The notes below the pieces were generated by a model. That model saw nothing but the letters and a program-made list of their open reading frames with translations. It had not been told where the DNA came from and did no database searches. The position numbers and the translations under genes were made by a program. A stretch of DNA of 64,000 nucleotides, from contig NZ_MSLS01000004.1 of assembly GCF_001940785.1 (NCBI RefSeq), positions 1 through 64,000 on the forward strand, written 5' to 3'. This DNA comes from Bacillus sp. MRMR6. Lineage in GTDB: Bacteria > Bacillota > Bacilli > Bacillales > Cytobacillaceae. Positions 32,091 through 39,711 of this stretch are shown one piece after another. Numbering within the stretch: the first letter of the stretch is position 1; every line of letters starts with the position of its first letter.

Positions 32091-34502
32091 ATGAAGAAAC
32101 TAGTGATGATTGGGAATGGGATGGCCGGCGTTAGAACGATTGAAGAAATTCTTAAGCTTTCAACAGAGTTTGAGATTACGATTTTTGGACAAGAGCCATA
32201 TCCAAACTATAATCGGATTAAGTTATCTAATATTCTTCAGGGAGATACAAGCTTTGAAGAGATTATTATCAATCCATTAGATTGGTATAAAGAAAATAAT
32301 ATTCAACTATTTACTAGTGAGACGATTACGACGATTAACACAGAAGCGAAAAAAGTTATTTCTGACCAAGGCCGTGAAGTGGAATATGATGAACTAATTA
32401 TCGCTACAGGATCAAAATCTTTCATTCTGCCGATTCCAGGAGCGGACAAAATCGGAGTAACTGGTTTTCGTGACATAAAAGATTGTGAAATGATGATCAA
32501 GTCAGCGGAGCAATATAAGAAGGCAGTAGTCATTGGCGGCGGACTTCTTGGACTTGAAGCTGCAAGAGGGCTGCTGAACCTAGGGATGAAGGTCGATGTC
32601 GTTCACCTGATGCCGCACTTAATGGAACGTCAGTTAGACCCAATTGCTTCCTCGATGTTAAAAGCCGAGCTTGAAACACAAGGCATGAACTTCCTAATGG
32701 AAAAAGAAACGGTTGAAGTCCTTGGCGACGAGCGGGTTAAAGGACTTCGTTTTAAAGATGGCACAGAAGTTGAAGCAGACCTTGTCGTCATGGCCATCGG
32801 AATCAAATCTAATATTGAAGTGGCAAGAAATAGCGGTATTTATGTAAACCGTGGCATCGTTGTGACTGACTATATGCAAACAAGTGCTTCGCATGTTTAT
32901 GCGGTTGGAGAATGTGCCGAGCACCGTGAAATTGTTTATGGACTAGTTGCACCTTTATACGAACAAGGGAAGGTACTAGCTGAATATATTTGCGGAGTAA
33001 AATCCGAACCATATGAAGGCTCGGTGACAGGCACCCAATTGAAGGTTGCCGGCGTAGACCTTTTCTCTGCAGGTGAAATTTTTGAAGATGGCACGACAAA
33101 ATCTGTTATGGTCTACAACGATTATGAAGGTAAGTATAAGCGAGTATTAGTACGAAATAATCGAATTGTCGGGATTGTGCTTTATGGAGACACAAAGGAC
33201 AGTACTAGACTGTTCAGGATGCTGACGAAAAAAGAAGATATCTCAGGAGTTTCTATTTTTGAATCTCACTGTGGCGGAGCCGGAGCTACCGACGATGTTG
33301 CCTCAATGCCAAACGATGAACTTGTTTGCGGCTGTAATGGCGTAACAAAGGGTGCGGTTGTTGAGGCGATTAAGACACAAGGTTTGACGACATTAGATCA
33401 AGTAAGCCACTGTACAAACGCTGGCCGCTCTTGCGGACGTTGTAAGCCATTGGTCAATGATATTCTAGCCTATACGTTAGGTGACCAATTTGATGCATCC
33501 GCTGCTCAAAAAACGAGTATTTGTGGTTGTACAACCATTAGCCGTGAAGAATTAGTGGAAGAAATTAAAGCAAAAGGCCTCACAAGTGTGAAGGAAGTAA
33601 TGAATGTCCTTGAATGGCACAATGAGGAAGGATGTTCAAAATGCCGTCCGGCCATCAATTACTACCTTGGTATGGTTCATATGGATGAGTATAAAGATGA
33701 CCGTGATTCTCGTTTGGTCAATGAGAAAATGCATGCGAATATCCAGAAGGATGGAACCTACTCTGTGGTTCCAAGAATGTATGGCGGGGTAACAACTGCA
33801 GCAGATCTGAAAAAAATTGCTGAGGTTGCAGAAAAATATGAGGTCCCACTTGTGAAATTAACAGGCGGGCAGCGAATTGGTTTGTTTGGTGTTAAAAAAG
33901 AAGACCTGCCAAGCATGTGGGAAGAACTAGATATGCCTTCCGGTTATGCTTATGGAAAAACTCTTCGTACAGTTAAAACCTGTGTCGGTGCACAGTTCTG
34001 CCGCTACGGGACACAGGATTCGATGTCACTTGGTATCGAACTAGAGAAAAAATTTGAGCGTCTTGATACTCCGCATAAAGTAAAAATGGGTGTATCAGCG
34101 TGTCCAAGAAACTGTTCTGAAGCAGGAATTAAGGATATTGGCTTTGTCGGAATCGATGGCGGCTGGGAAATTTATGTCGCTGGTAACGGCGGTGTGGATC
34201 TTCGTGCAGGAGATTTGTTAGCTACCGTGAAAACAGAAGCAGCGGTAATGGAATTAACCGGAGCATATCTGCAATACTATTGCGAAACAGCCAATTATTT
34301 AGAGCGTACATCAAAGTGGGTAGAGCGTGTTGGCTTAGAACATGTGAAGGAAATTCTTGCAGACGAGGAAACAAGAAAAGCGTTAAATGAGCGGATGAAT
34401 CAAACCTTACAGAAATATATTGAGCCTTGGAATGAAGCCATTCAAAGCGACGAAATAAAAGATAAATACTATATAAAACACATGATTAAGGCTGGGGAGT
34501 GA
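32091..34502 (+). CDS. nirB: Nitrite reductase [NAD(P)H] large subunit
   Basis: 803 residues. Reduces nitrite to ammonium in the cytoplasm. N-terminal FAD/NAD(P)H domains (VMIGNGMAGVRTIEEI, VIGGGLLGLEAARGL), two BFD-like 2Fe-2S segments (CGCNGVTKG...CGRC and CGCTTISRE...CSKC), then the sulfite/nitrite reductase core with siroheme/4Fe-4S ligands Cys631, Cys637, Cys671 and Cys675 (CVGAQFC and ACPRNC). AAGGAGCGATCCAC precedes the ATG. First gene of nirB-nirD-siroheme genes; two Fnr-type boxes suggest induction when oxygen is low. Confidence 0.95.
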   Translation: MKKLVMIGNGMAGVRTIEEILKLSTEFEITIFGQEPYPNYNRIKLSNILQGDTSFEEIIINPLDWYKENNIQLFTSETITTINTEAKKVISDQGREVEYDELIIATGSKSFILPIPGADKIGVTGFRDIKDCEMMIKSAEQYKKAVVIGGGLLGLEAARGLLNLGMKVDVVHLMPHLMERQLDPIASSMLKAELETQGMNFLMEKETVEVLGDERVKGLRFKDGTEVEADLVVMAIGIKSNIEVARNSGIYVNRGIVVTDYMQTSASHVYAVGECAEHREIVYGLVAPLYEQGKVLAEYICGVKSEPYEGSVTGTQLKVAGVDLFSAGEIFEDGTTKSVMVYNDYEGKYKRVLVRNNRIVGIVLYGDTKDSTRLFRMLTKKEDISGVSIFESHCGGAGATDDVASMPNDELVCGCNGVTKGAVVEAIKTQGLTTLDQVSHCTNAGRSCGRCKPLVNDILAYTLGDQFDASAAQKTSICGCTTISREELVEEIKAKGLTSVKEVMNVLEWHNEEGCSKCRPAINYYLGMVHMDEYKDDRDSRLVNEKMHANIQKDGTYSVVPRMYGGVTTAADLKKIAEVAEKYEVPLVKLTGGQRIGLFGVKKEDLPSMWEELDMPSGYAYGKTLRTVKTCVGAQFCRYGTQDSMSLGIELEKKFERLDTPHKVKMGVSACPRNCSEAGIKDIGFVGIDGGWEIYVAGNGGVDLRAGDLLATVKTEAAVMELTGAYLQYYCETANYLERTSKWVERVGLEHVKEILADEETRKALNERMNQTLQKYIEPWNEAIQSDEIKDKYYIKHMIKAGE

Positions 34503-34507
34503 TTAAA

Positions 34508-34828
34508 ATGAACCTGACTAAAACCCGCGTTCTAGCAGCCAGCTATTTTAAGCTACCTGTTCAGGCAAGTTATTCAGTTACAATCAATGAGAAGGAAATG
34601 GTATTATTTAAATTAACAAACGGCGAGGTCTATGCAGTTGAAAACCGCAGCCCCCACCCTAAAGGCGGGGTGCTAGCAGGTGGACTCGTCAGCGGACAGT
34701 ACGTATACTGCCCTTTATATGATTGGAAGATTTCATTGGCAGATGGAAAAGTGCAGGCTCCAGATGTGGGAGAAGTAAGGACTTTTGAGGTAATCGTTGA
34801 AGATGATGAGGTATATATCGTAGTATAA
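34508..34828 (+). CDS. nirD: Nitrite reductase small subunit NirD (Rieske-like)
   Basis: About 106 residues. Rieske-fold partner of NirB. The places for cluster ligands are mostly lost: SPHPKGG (residues 48-54) has Ser where Rieske proteins have Cys, and CPLYDW (68-73) has Tyr where they have His, so no 2Fe-2S cluster is expected. This agrees with known cluster-less NirD proteins. ATG at 34508 follows GGGGAGTG; the GTG at 34499 overlaps it. Overlaps or abuts the nirB stop. Confidence 0.9.
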   Translation: MNLTKTRVLAASYFKLPVQASYSVTINEKEMVLFKLTNGEVYAVENRSPHPKGGVLAGGLVSGQYVYCPLYDWKISLADGKVQAPDVGEVRTFEVIVEDDEVYIVV

Positions 34829-34865
34829 CAAGAAAAGTGCAACTCGAGGGAAGGAAGGCTGCAGG

Positions 34866-36308
34866 ATGAAAACAGGAAAAGTATTTCTAGTAGGAGCGGG
34901 GCCAGGAGATATTGGGTTAATTACAGTAAAAGGGTTGGAGGCAATTAAGCAGGCCGAAGTCATTTTATATGACCGGCTTGCCAATCCAAAGCTGCTAGAA
35001 TTTGCCAAAGCAGATTGCGAGCTGATTTACTGTGGCAAATTACCTGACCGTCATATTTTACGTCAAGAAAACATCAATGAGCTTTTAGTCCAAAAGGGCT
35101 TAGAAGGAAAAGTGGTCACCCGTTTAAAAGGCGGCGACCCTGGTGTTTTCGGCCGTGTTGGTGAAGAGGCAGCAGCCCTTGCCCAGCACCAAATTCCATT
35201 TGAAATTGTTCCTGGCATTTCATCGGGGATTGCAGCCCCCCTTTATGCAGGCATTCCTGTTACCCATCGAGAGCATGCGGAATCCTTTGCGGTCGTAACC
35301 GCCCATGATAAATCAAACGAAGGAAAGCCAATGCTGGATTGGGAAGGCTTAGTCCGCGGTATTGATACAATTGCTTTTTATATGGGGGTAGGGAATCTAC
35401 CTTATATCTGTGAAAAACTGATGGCTCATGGAAAGCCTTCTGTTACTCCCGTGATATTAATTCAATGGGGTACCTTTGGCCGCCAGAAAACATTACAAGG
35501 TACCTTAGAGGATATTTCTGTTAAGGTTCAAGAAGCAAAGTTTCATAATCCAGCTATTATCCTCGTCGGAGAGGTCATTTCACTACGTGAAAAAATCAGC
35601 TGGTTTGAAAAGAAGCCGTTGTACGGCAGGCAGGTATTACTGGCACGCACAGGTGAAAGTGTAAGTGAGGTCGCAAAGACGTTAATGGATAACGGTGCGG
35701 ATGTCATCGAATTTCCAAAATGGAAAAAGACAATCCTTCCTTTTGATGTAGCGAAAGTGTCTGAATACGAGGAAATTCTATTCTCGTCTCCTGAAAGTGT
35801 TGGTGAGTTTTTTACAGCGGTAATCGTGCAAGGGATTGATATTCGTAAAATTAACGCAGATTTTTACGGACGCTCGATGAAAACCGTTAACAGGTTAAAA
35901 GAGCGTGGATTTCTTGCTAAACTGGAAGAGGAAAGACAGCCTTCAAGAAGGTTGCTAGTGGTTGGCGATGAAAGTATACTGAACCAAAAGCGAGCGGATG
36001 CTACTGAGATACTCATAATGAGCAGAAAAGAGCTGGACGAGCAGTTCCTGCCAATTTTTCAAAGAATGTTAGAAGAAGCAGAGGTCAACACAGTTGTTTT
36101 CCCTAGCAGTGCTTCAGTTGAAGCCTTGGTTTCTGGATTGAATGCGTGCGGGATCGATGCGGCAAAATTATTAAAAGACTTGCAGGTCATCTGTATGGGC
36201 AAGCAGTCGTTAAGTGCTGTTGAAGGTGCAGGACTGCGGGCATCTGGGGTACCTAAAGCGGCTACAAAAGAAGCATTAGTAGATTACTTAATAGAGTTTA
36301 GAATTTAA
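34866..36308 (+). CDS. Uroporphyrinogen-III C-methyltransferase with HemD-like C-terminal domain
   Basis: 480 residues, like B. subtilis NasF. The first ~240 residues are the SAM-dependent methyltransferase (VFLVGAGPGDIGLITVKG, YDRL, RLKGGDPGVFGRVGEE, VPGISSGIAAPLYAGIPVTHR) that makes precorrin-2. The last ~230 residues resemble uroporphyrinogen-III synthase (VLLARTGESVSEVAKTL, VVFPSSASVEALVSGL). GGAAGGCTGCAGG precedes the ATG. It supplies siroheme precursor to NirB. Whether the HemD-like half is active is unknown. Confidence 0.9.
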   Translation: MKTGKVFLVGAGPGDIGLITVKGLEAIKQAEVILYDRLANPKLLEFAKADCELIYCGKLPDRHILRQENINELLVQKGLEGKVVTRLKGGDPGVFGRVGEEAAALAQHQIPFEIVPGISSGIAAPLYAGIPVTHREHAESFAVVTAHDKSNEGKPMLDWEGLVRGIDTIAFYMGVGNLPYICEKLMAHGKPSVTPVILIQWGTFGRQKTLQGTLEDISVKVQEAKFHNPAIILVGEVISLREKISWFEKKPLYGRQVLLARTGESVSEVAKTLMDNGADVIEFPKWKKTILPFDVAKVSEYEEILFSSPESVGEFFTAVIVQGIDIRKINADFYGRSMKTVNRLKERGFLAKLEEERQPSRRLLVVGDESILNQKRADATEILIMSRKELDEQFLPIFQRMLEEAEVNTVVFPSSASVEALVSGLNACGIDAAKLLKDLQVICMGKQSLSAVEGAGLRASGVPKAATKEALVDYLIEFRI

Positions 36309-36326
36309 GGCAAGCGGGGTGTGAAC

Positions 36327-36953
36327 ATGAAAACGAGCTATCCGATTATGGTTCAGCTGAAAGGGAAAAGCGTCGTCGTGGTCGGCGGAGGGAAGGTAGC
36401 GGAGCGAAAGGTGTCTAGCTTGCTGGATACTGGAGCTAGCATTATCGTGATTAGTCCTGAGGCAACAGAGCGATTAAAGAAGCTTGCTAGTGAAAAGAAA
36501 GTTGAGTGGCAGCAAAAGCAGTATTTGAGCGGCAACCTTACAGATGCCTTTATGATCTTTGCTGCTACAGACGACCGTGTGCTGAATCAAATGATCGGAA
36601 ACGAAGCGGGGGACCATCAGCTCGTAACGATGGCTGATGACCCGGAAGGTTCAGATTTTCATGTTCCAGCACAGCTGCATCGCGGGCGGCTAACCATCGC
36701 CATATCTACAGACGGTGCAAGTCCAAAGCTCGCAAGCCAAATTCGCGAACAGCTTGAACAGCAATTCGATTCTTCATACGAGGATTATTTGGAATTTCTC
36801 TACCAAACTCGCCAAAAGATTTTGAGAGAAGTAGAAGATCCCTTGTTGAAAAATAAACTTCTAACAGTGATCGTTAGTTCTGAGTTCTTAAACAGTCAGG
36901 ATCGCGAAGGCAAATTTACTGAACTATACGAAAAGTTGAGAGCGGGTACCTAA
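36327..36953 (+). CDS. Precorrin-2 dehydrogenase (SirC/YlnF-type)
   Basis: About 208 residues. NAD-dependent oxidation of precorrin-2 to sirohydrochlorin: KGKSVVVVGGGKVAERKVSSLLDTGA near residue 11, FAATDD near 76 and SDFHVPAQLHRGRLTIAISTDGASPKLA near 107. Short length means the methyltransferase half of CysG is absent, matching the separate gene upstream. The ATG at 36327 has GCGGGGTG upstream; the GTG at 36321 is less likely. A dedicated ferrochelatase (SirB) gene is not in the window. Confidence 0.88.
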   Translation: MKTSYPIMVQLKGKSVVVVGGGKVAERKVSSLLDTGASIIVISPEATERLKKLASEKKVEWQQKQYLSGNLTDAFMIFAATDDRVLNQMIGNEAGDHQLVTMADDPEGSDFHVPAQLHRGRLTIAISTDGASPKLASQIREQLEQQFDSSYEDYLEFLYQTRQKILREVEDPLLKNKLLTVIVSSEFLNSQDREGKFTELYEKLRAGT

Positions 36954-36973
36954 ACAGAGGTACTCGTTTTTTT
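36944..36973 (+). terminator. Terminator of the nir/siroheme operon
   Basis: GGGTACC / GGTACTC stem at 36944-36950 and 36959-36965 followed by a run of seven T's. It overlaps the last codons of the precorrin-2 dehydrogenase gene. Confidence 0.75.
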
Positions 36974-36998
36974 GTGTTCGGTGGGGGAAGGTGAAAAT

Positions 36999-37049
36999 GG
37001 CAGATAGATAAGCCAAAAAGGCAGATAGAATGTGGAATTTGGCAGATAG
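36999..37049. repeat. 21-bp-period array, module 1 (3 units)
   Basis: GGCAGATAG at 36999, 37020 and 37041, exactly 21 bp apart, with 12-nt linkers that differ. It is followed by GCGAGTGAGATGCCCTC, which recurs after module 2 in similar form (GCAAGTGAAATCACCCTC). Noncoding as far as I can see. Confidence 0.85.
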
Positions 37050-37104
37050 CGAGTGAGATGCCCTCTTTGAAGGCTTGGAAAGCATAGAATGATCTCTAAA
37101 AAAG

Positions 37105-37175
37105 GTAACTTAGTGACCTGAGCCAGGCACAAGACCTGGTTTTTTGAGCTCTGTTGGGTGGGAGGATGGAAATGG
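37105..37175 (+). repeat. 71-bp direct repeat with terminator-like hairpin, copy 1
   Basis: 71 bp identical to 37332-37402, offset exactly 227 bp. Inside is AGCCAGG / CCTGGTT (37121-37141) with a T-run, shaped like an intrinsic terminator, followed by a G-rich stretch GTTGGGTGGGAGGATGG leading into the next array. Confidence 0.85.
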
Positions 37176-37266
37176 CAGATAGAATGTGTATTTTGGAAGA
37201 TAGAGCTACTGAAATGGCAGATAGAAGGTGGCTTTTGGAAGATAGCCCTATCAAAAAGGCAGATAG
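37174..37266. repeat. 21-bp-period array, module 2 (5 units)
   Basis: GGMAGATAG at 37174, 37195, 37216, 37237 and 37258, strictly 21 bp apart, alternating GGCAGATAG and GGAAGATAG. The 12-nt linkers fall into T-rich (AAGGTGGCTTTT) and A-rich (CCCTATCAAAAA) forms. Two helical turns per unit. Confidence 0.87.
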
Positions 37267-37331
37267 CAAGTGAAATCACCCTCTTTGAAGGCAGGAAAGG
37301 TAAAGAGTGACTACTAAAATGTAAAAAAGTA

Positions 37332-37402
37332 GTAACTTAGTGACCTGAGCCAGGCACAAGACCTGGTTTTTTGAGCTCTGTTGGGTGGGAGGATGGAAAT
37401 GG
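37332..37402 (+). repeat. 71-bp direct repeat with terminator-like hairpin, copy 2
   Basis: Identical to 37105-37175. The hairpin lies at about 37348-37372. It links modules 2 and 3. Confidence 0.85.
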
Positions 37403-37472
37403 AAGATAGCCCTACCAAATCGGCAGATAGAAGATGGCTTTTGGCAGATAGCCCAGCCAAAATGGCAGAAAG
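37401..37472. repeat. 21-bp-period array, module 3 (4 units)
   Basis: GGAAGATAG at 37401, GGCAGATAG at 37422 and 37443, and GGCAGAAAG at 37464, again exactly 21 bp apart. Linkers resemble those of module 2. The last unit is followed by CAAGTGAGGCCGCC, after which similarity ends about 100 nt before the GH15-like gene. Confidence 0.85.
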
Positions 37473-37583
37473 CAAGTGAGGCCGCCATCATTAAATTAAA
37501 GTCGGAGAAAATCAAGCTATCGTACGTATAAAAAAATGACAGAGTGGCGAGAAAGGAGGTAAAAAGAGAACTGAGGGTGGAGC

Positions 37584-38633
37584 ATGAACGAGAAAATAGA
37601 AAATAGTTACCATATACTAGACCAATTACGCCTGCCACATGGACTTTACTTAGCGTCCTCATCAAGCGATTACAAATATGTATGGTTACGAGACTCCTTT
37701 TACATGTCACTTCCATACTTAAACCAAGATAATCATCTCTTTGAAAAAACCTACCATCGCATCTTAGATCTTTTTAAAGAATACGAATGGAAACTGGATA
37801 TCCATACAAGCCAACGCCCGCGGGAGCAATGGGAATATCTTCACTCCAGATACTCTGCAGAGGATGTGAAAGAAATACCAACACCTTGGGGACATGCCCA
37901 GCATGATGCGATTGGCGCCATCCTCTGGGGGATCGGAATGGGAGAAAAAAGAGGGAAAAGAATCATCCGTGACCATAAAGACCACGAGATTGTTCAAAAA
38001 CTTGTAGGGTACTTAGGCTGCGTTCAATACTGGGAAGATGCTGATAATGGGATGTGGGAAGAGTGGCGTGAGCTGCATTCAAGTTCTATCGGGGCATGTG
38101 CAGCTGGGCTTGAAGCCGTCAGAAATTTAGTGTTTGTGCCTGGAGAATGGATTGAAAACGGACAAAAGACTTTGACTGAACTTTTTCCACGTGAAAGTCA
38201 TGACAGACCGTATGATTTAGCTCAACTCAGTTTAATCTACCCATACCAAATCCTGCAGGGGGAGGATGCCAGAATGGTTGTGGAGCAGGTAGAAGCGCAG
38301 CTATTGCGGGAACGTGGTGTTATCAGATACAAGGGTGATTCCTACTATTCAACCTTAGAGCAGGAAGGCCGGCATCATGACCTTGCATATTACCATGGTA
38401 CCGAGGCCGAGTGGACGTTTGGTTTACCATGGCTGGCCCTTTGTTATTTAGAATTAGGAGACAATAAAAAGGCGAAGTATTATCTAACAAGAACGGAAAA
38501 GGTCATGCTTGAAGATGGCAGCTTGCCTGAGTTATATTTTGCACGGTCACATGAGTACAACACTAACACTCCCTTGGGATGGGGGAGTGCAATGTATATA
38601 TTAGCACGAGAACAGTATGAACGATTGAACTAA
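37584..38633 (+). CDS. GH15-like glucoamylase-family protein
   Basis: 349 residues with an alpha/alpha-barrel pattern like GH15/phosphorylase-kinase proteins. YVWLRDSFY (residues 32-40) matches the conserved substrate-binding WxRD motif, and WEDADNGMWEEWRE (150-163) the catalytic-acid Glu region. TEAEWTFGLPWLALCYLELG lies near 275. No signal peptide, so cytoplasmic. Shorter than secreted glucoamylases. GGGTGGAGC precedes the ATG. No carbohydrate partner genes beside it. Likely acts on an alpha-glucoside; exact substrate unknown. Confidence 0.78.
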   Translation: MNEKIENSYHILDQLRLPHGLYLASSSSDYKYVWLRDSFYMSLPYLNQDNHLFEKTYHRILDLFKEYEWKLDIHTSQRPREQWEYLHSRYSAEDVKEIPTPWGHAQHDAIGAILWGIGMGEKRGKRIIRDHKDHEIVQKLVGYLGCVQYWEDADNGMWEEWRELHSSSIGACAAGLEAVRNLVFVPGEWIENGQKTLTELFPRESHDRPYDLAQLSLIYPYQILQGEDARMVVEQVEAQLLRERGVIRYKGDSYYSTLEQEGRHHDLAYYHGTEAEWTFGLPWLALCYLELGDNKKAKYYLTRTEKVMLEDGSLPELYFARSHEYNTNTPLGWGSAMYILAREQYERLN

Positions 38634-38635
38634 GG

Positions 38636-38678
38636 AAAGGGACAGCTAAGCCTTTGGTTTAGCTGTCCCCTTTTAAGG
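38636..38678. terminator. Bidirectional terminator
   Basis: GGGACAGCTAA / TTTAGCTGTCCC stem with flanking A- and T-runs, at the convergent ends of the GH15-like gene and the minus-strand coiled-coil gene, whose stop codon lies inside it. Confidence 0.82.
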
Positions 38679-38952
38679 CTTGTAAATATTGGGCATGAGT
38701 AGGAATTGCCCTTGCCTCCATGCAGTACTCGATTAACTGACGTAACCGGACAATTTGCTGAAACATTTGTTCATTTACCTCTGTCAAATAAGTGGTCTTA
38801 TTTGAAGCAGGAGAGGAGGATATATTTATTCTCTCAGCTTGTGTAATTTGACTGACTTCTTCTAGTAACAACGTTAACTGGTCTTGTAAGCTTTTGTCGG
38901 CCTTCTCGAGCTCTTCAATCTTTTTTTCAATTTCAGATAATGGTATTGTCAT
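38659..38952 (-). CDS. Small coiled-coil protein of unknown function
   Basis: 97 residues, starting MTIPLSEIEKKIEELEKADKS and continuing with heptad-like Leu/Ile/Glu spacing through about residue 40, then a second helix RLRQLIEYCMEARAIPT. The ATG at 38952 has AAGGAG 7 nt upstream; the longer open frame reaching 39129 overlaps the divergent Hsp20 gene and is rejected. No signal or membrane segment. Not assigned to a family. It is divergent from hsp20 with about 140 nt between. Confidence 0.7.
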   Translation of the reverse strand: MTIPLSEIEKKIEELEKADKSLQDQLTLLLEEVSQITQAERINISSSPASNKTTYLTEVNEQMFQQIVRLRQLIEYCMEARAIPTHAQYLQALKGDS

Positions 38953-39092
38953 GATTTTCTCCTTCTCTTTTTTATCATCTTTATGAGTTGTTTCAAAAGA
39001 ATATGAGTTTAGTATTCGCAAGCTTGCCACCCGGCACCCATTCTTCATCTTTACATACATATAACATATAGGTAAATGGGGGGCTGTTTGGT

Positions 39093-39575
39093 ATGAATAA
39101 ATTTTGGCCAAAGCAATGGGAAAAAGCACTGCCTAATTTTCTAGGAGAAGATTTTTTTTCAAGCTTTGAACAGCTGGAAAAAATGGAACCGGAGACTATA
39201 TCCCAATCAAAGATACCGGCTAATACCAAAAATAATATTTCCGGTATCCATGTTAATATTTATGAATCAGGACATGAGTTACTCTGTATTTTTAAGCTTC
39301 CTGGCCTAAAGCTAAAGGAAGTAGATCTAGATGTGTACGACCAGACGATTGAGGTTAAGGGCTCTGTTTTTGTGGAAGACAATGGCTTTCGGCCGGTTAG
39401 TAAAGAGATATACGAGGGACAAGTGGAAAGAAAAGTGAAATTACCTTACCCAGTCCGCAGTGATAAAATTGATGCGTCCTACCATCACGGGTACTTATTT
39501 ATCCTATTACATCGTCTTATCAGAGCAGACGTACAGAAACCAAAAATATATATTGATGATTTAGAAAGAGGTTAA
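39093..39575 (+). CDS. Hsp20/alpha-crystallin small heat shock protein
   Basis: 160 residues. The crystallin-like core is visible: HVNIYESGHELLCIFKLPGLKLKEVDLDVYDQTIEVKG, then RKVKLPYPVRSDKIDASYHHGYLFILL. The usual C-terminal I-x-I is approximated by KIYID. The N-terminal ~45 residues are variable, as in the family. G-run upstream of ATG. Holdase chaperone in the cytoplasm or spore; no CIRCE element seen upstream. Monocistronic, ending at a terminator. Confidence 0.85.
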   Translation: MNKFWPKQWEKALPNFLGEDFFSSFEQLEKMEPETISQSKIPANTKNNISGIHVNIYESGHELLCIFKLPGLKLKEVDLDVYDQTIEVKGSVFVEDNGFRPVSKEIYEGQVERKVKLPYPVRSDKIDASYHHGYLFILLHRLIRADVQKPKIYIDDLERG

Positions 39576-39605
39576 TCAGTTTCAAATTGAAACTGATTTT
39601 TTTAT
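39574..39605 (+). terminator. Terminator after hsp20
   Basis: AATCAGTTTCAA / TTGAAACTGATT hairpin followed by a T-run, overlapping the hsp20 stop codon. Confidence 0.88.
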
Positions 39606-39711
39606 TCCTGATTTGGAATAGGAGAAGCACTAGGAAAATATACATAAGTGTTAGATTTATAGGCTATTGGTAACAACAAGTTAGAACATTATGAGAAGTG
39701 GAGGTGCTGTA

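Noticed and set aside
36999-37472. CRISPR-like array
   Set aside because: The repeat is only 9 bp and the linker 12 nt, far below CRISPR sizes; no cas genes are nearby.
36950-37716. Minus-strand open frames across the 21-bp arrays (36950-37279 and 37276-37716)
   Set aside because: A 21-bp period keeps a frame open (7 codons), so a long frame is expected by chance. They lack ribosome binding sites, overlap the start of the GH15-like gene or the dehydrogenase end, and contain the terminator-like hairpins.
38953-39129. N-terminal extension of the coiled-coil protein
   Set aside because: The extended frame overlaps the divergent hsp20 start and has no ribosome binding site, while AAGGAG sits just before the ATG at 38952.
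39606-39711. Guanidine riboswitch (ykkC classes) before the ureohydrolase gene
   Set aside because: The gap is short and contains none of the ykkC-I conserved blocks, nor the small ACGR hairpins of guanidine-II or the guanidine-III pseudoknot sequence that I would recognise.
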